Below, one piece after another: positions 15,584 to 17,250 of a stretch of 17,250 bases of DNA (position 1 is its first letter; each line of letters starts with the position of its first letter). The stretch spans positions 1 to 17,250 of the forward strand of contig CANTFK010000406.1 of assembly GCA_947646735.1 (NCBI GenBank). The letters are read 5' to 3'. Under the pieces are notes generated by a model. That model saw only the letters and a program-made list of their open reading frames with translations, ran no database searches and had not been told where the DNA came from. The stretch is from Peronospora farinosa (lineage: Eukaryota; Oomycota; Peronosporomycetes; Peronosporales; Peronosporaceae). The position numbers and the translations under genes are program-made.

Positions 15584-16825
15584 TGTGGTGAAGTGCTTTC
15601 CTAGATTGTGAAGAACCCAGGATCCCGTTGGATTGAAGGGACAAGGGGCCGTGGACTAGGGAGAAGGGACCACGCACCAGAGAGAACGGACCGGAGATAA
15701 AGGGAACGTCGGAGTGAAGCGACCGTTGGCTGAGAATTCGAAAGACAAACAAAGGAGAGGTCATTACCAGGGTAACGTTTAACCTGTACCGAAGGGAGTC
15801 GACCATGGCCCTCATTGGTCGACTCGGTCCCTCATTGGTCGAACAGGTCCCTCATCGGTAGACCTGGGTCCCTCATCGCTCGACCCGGGCCCTCATCGGT
15901 CGACCCGGTTCCTCGTTGGTAGACCTGGGTCCCTCATCGGTAGACCCGGTACCTCGTCGGTAGACCTGGGTCCCTCATTGTCGATTCGGTCCCTCGTTGG
16001 TAGACCTGGGTCCCTCAGTGTTCGACCCGGTCCCTCGTTGGTAGACCTGGGTCCCTCAGTGTTCGACCCGGTCCCTCGCTGGTGGACCTGGGTCCCTCAT
16101 TGGTCGACCAGGCCCCTCGGGGTTCAGCCACTCCTGACCAGTTAATACAAGGATCAGACCAGTCGACGCAAGGAATCAGAGCTTCAGGCAAGGATAGATT
16201 AAAGGAGTTAAAAGGATAGGAATATATTAAATACTACTCAATTTGCGATCTACGTGGCACGACTCCGTCACCCAAGAAGGACTTGTTCTAAGTTACTCAC
16301 TGTTCCGGGAAGGGATATATTTTGGCCCCCCGTCGAAGACAGTTGTGTAGCGAAGTTCAAGTGCGAATAGAGCTCCAGGATATATTTGGCCTGTGAGCTC
16401 GTTCGAGTAGCAACACCCCCCCCCAAGACCCGCTATCGGAAGCGGTCTCCCTCACCTCAAGGTCCGGGAGCAACGTAAAGGTCAGGTGGTTAATACCCCT
16501 GAAACCGAAGGAAAAGGCCAGGGACGACAAGCGCCCCTGAAGAATTTGGCTCTAAGTCCACTCTCGACAAGGTCGATCGAGTGGCCACCTACCGGCCCAC
16601 CGAGTGAAGCATATCCACTCGAGGCCCCCCAGGTCTACCTCCCTCAAGGCAGACATCTACATCATCACCAAGTCCTCCGAAGAGTGCAACCCGCCAGCCG
16701 ACGGGTACACAAGGTGAGAGAAGGTTCATACGCGGCATCGGGGTACCCCCTCCGACAGTCGGCAGTCCGGCACAGTGAGTGGTTTGGGGTCTCATCATAC
16801 AATTTTGAGAACCAACTCCACCACA
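15584..16825 (+). repeat. LTR B (3') of the LARD-like element, 1242 bp
   Basis: Direct repeat of LTR A with the same ends (TGTGGTGAAGTG ... CAACTCCACCACA). The minisatellite, TATA-like stretch (near 16228), doubled GGATATATTT(T)GGCC motif and GAGTGG/CCACTC motifs are all present. Differences from A are concentrated before and within the minisatellite. Immediately downstream the sequence switches to a gypsy gag fragment. Confidence 0.88.
15803..16135. repeat. minisatellite block 3 (in LTR B)
   Basis: About 16 units. The last eight or so match block 1 in order, including the odd unit with ATTGTCGATTCGG and the two with AGTGTTCGAC, whereas the first eight are arranged differently. Confidence 0.92.
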
Positions 16826-17250
16826 TGCCCGATGCAGAGCCAAAGGCTCGCCCACTCGTTGAATACGTGAAAAACCTTTGAGGGGAAGGAGGGAGAGAAT
16901 CTTCTTATATGGATCCGAGAAGTTGAAATGGCAATGGATGCTGCCATGCTTGTTTCAGATAAGCAACGAGTTGACCTGGCGATTTCTAAGGTCGGTGGGA
17001 GAGCTATAGAGTGGGCTTTAACGAGCGATGTCTCTGTAAATGCCGCATTCCCCACAGGGGAAATGCTTAAAAAGCAATTAACTTGCGTGTTTGCACCGCT
17101 TAATCAGGCTTGTCGTGTGCGATCACGCTTCTTAGCTACCCGACAGAGTAAGAAAGAATTGTCGGACTATGTCCAAGAGCTGAAAACTCTCATTGCTGCT
17201 ATGCAGCAGGACCCTCTGGCAGAGGAAGTCCGAGTAACCATTTTTATAGA
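16826..17250 (+). pseudogene. gag: gag fragment of gypsy family 1, truncated by the LARD-like element
   Basis: Translated, it matches element-1 Gag from about residue 76 onward: [10 protein letters not shown], then [50 protein letters not shown] and [11 protein letters not shown]. An extra A in the run at about 16870-16874 (GTGAAAAACC where element 1 has four A) shifts the frame and yields a stop at once. Homology starts right at the LTR B edge and runs to the window end. The N-terminal ~75 residues and the 5' LTR of this copy are not found in the window in the expected orientation. Confidence 0.88.

Larger units (their letters stand above)
12867..16825 (+). mobile_element. non-autonomous LTR retrotransposon (LARD-like), 3.96 kb
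   Basis: Two direct repeats of about 1.2 kb (12867-14090 and 15584-16825) have TG...CA ends and a terminal inverted repeat (TGTGGTGAAGTG against TGTGGTGGAGTG). A primer-binding site follows the first by one base and a purine tract precedes the second by one base. The 1.49-kb interior has only decayed gag-like frames and no protease, RT or integrase, so mobility would need another element's enzymes. Downstream it abuts gag of the element-1 family. Upstream is related internal sequence instead of a target duplication (GCGGC versus TGCCC), so the left LTR is probably shared with, or recombined from, a neighbouring copy. Confidence 0.82.

Noticed and set aside
1..17250. CRISPR array or bacterial defence system in the repeat blocks.
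   Set aside because: The minisatellite has no unique spacers of constant length, and all recognised genes are eukaryotic or retroelement-derived.

Overview
The window looks like a repeat-rich, gene-poor stretch of an oomycete genome (Phytophthora or a downy-mildew relative). The main evidence is a Crinkler (CRN) effector-family gene with recognisable header motifs (LFLAK, HVLVVV), embedded in several layers of decayed LTR retrotransposons. No rRNA, tRNA, CRISPR array or bacterial-style operon is visible.

Layout. (1) 1-2516, minus strand: 5' part of a Ty3/gypsy-type element, with an LTR (1925-2516), a primer-binding site, an intact gag and the start of an open pol frame that runs off the left edge. 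Its protease has lost the catalytic Asp. (2) 2517-4660: a large inverted repeat of about 744 bp per arm. Each arm carries the last ~140 codons of the CRN gene plus its 3' flank. The roughly 655-bp spacer holds an anoctamin/TMEM16-like exon fragment, short hairpins and a possible small Copia-type solo LTR. The left arm is cut by the gypsy LTR, and a 167-codon frame starts in the LTR and runs into the CRN nuclease domain. (3) 4237-6725, minus strand: the CRN gene, with header, P-loop NTPase and C-terminal PD-(D/E)xK nuclease-like domain. A frameshift splits the header from the rest. (4) 6826-8119: little that I can identify, apart from overlapping unrecognised minus-strand frames. (5) 8120-11400, plus strand: a second, heavily mutated gypsy relative (gag, protease, reverse transcriptase) that ends just after the RT and lacks RNase H and integrase. 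A 20-bp-arm palindrome disrupts its RT. (6) 11492-12112: a second copy of the LTR family seen at 1925-2516. (7) 12144-16825, plus strand: a different, non-autonomous LTR element with 1.2-kb LTRs at 12867-14090 and 15584-16825, its own PBS and PPT, a decayed gag-like region, three blocks of a ~21-bp minisatellite, and a further piece of related internal sequence upstream of the first LTR. (8) 16826-17250, plus strand: a gag fragment of the family in (1), interrupted by the element in (7).

Apart from the CRN locus, almost everything recognisable is transposon debris. The most noteworthy signals are the CRN inverted repeat (a plausible source of double-stranded RNA), the LTR-CRN chimeric frame, an LTR made largely of consecutive short hairpins whose stems are kept while loops vary between copies, the palindromic insertion in the RT, and the minisatellite shared by the LTRs and interior of the non-autonomous element. 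All family assignments come from reading motifs by eye; no database search was possible.
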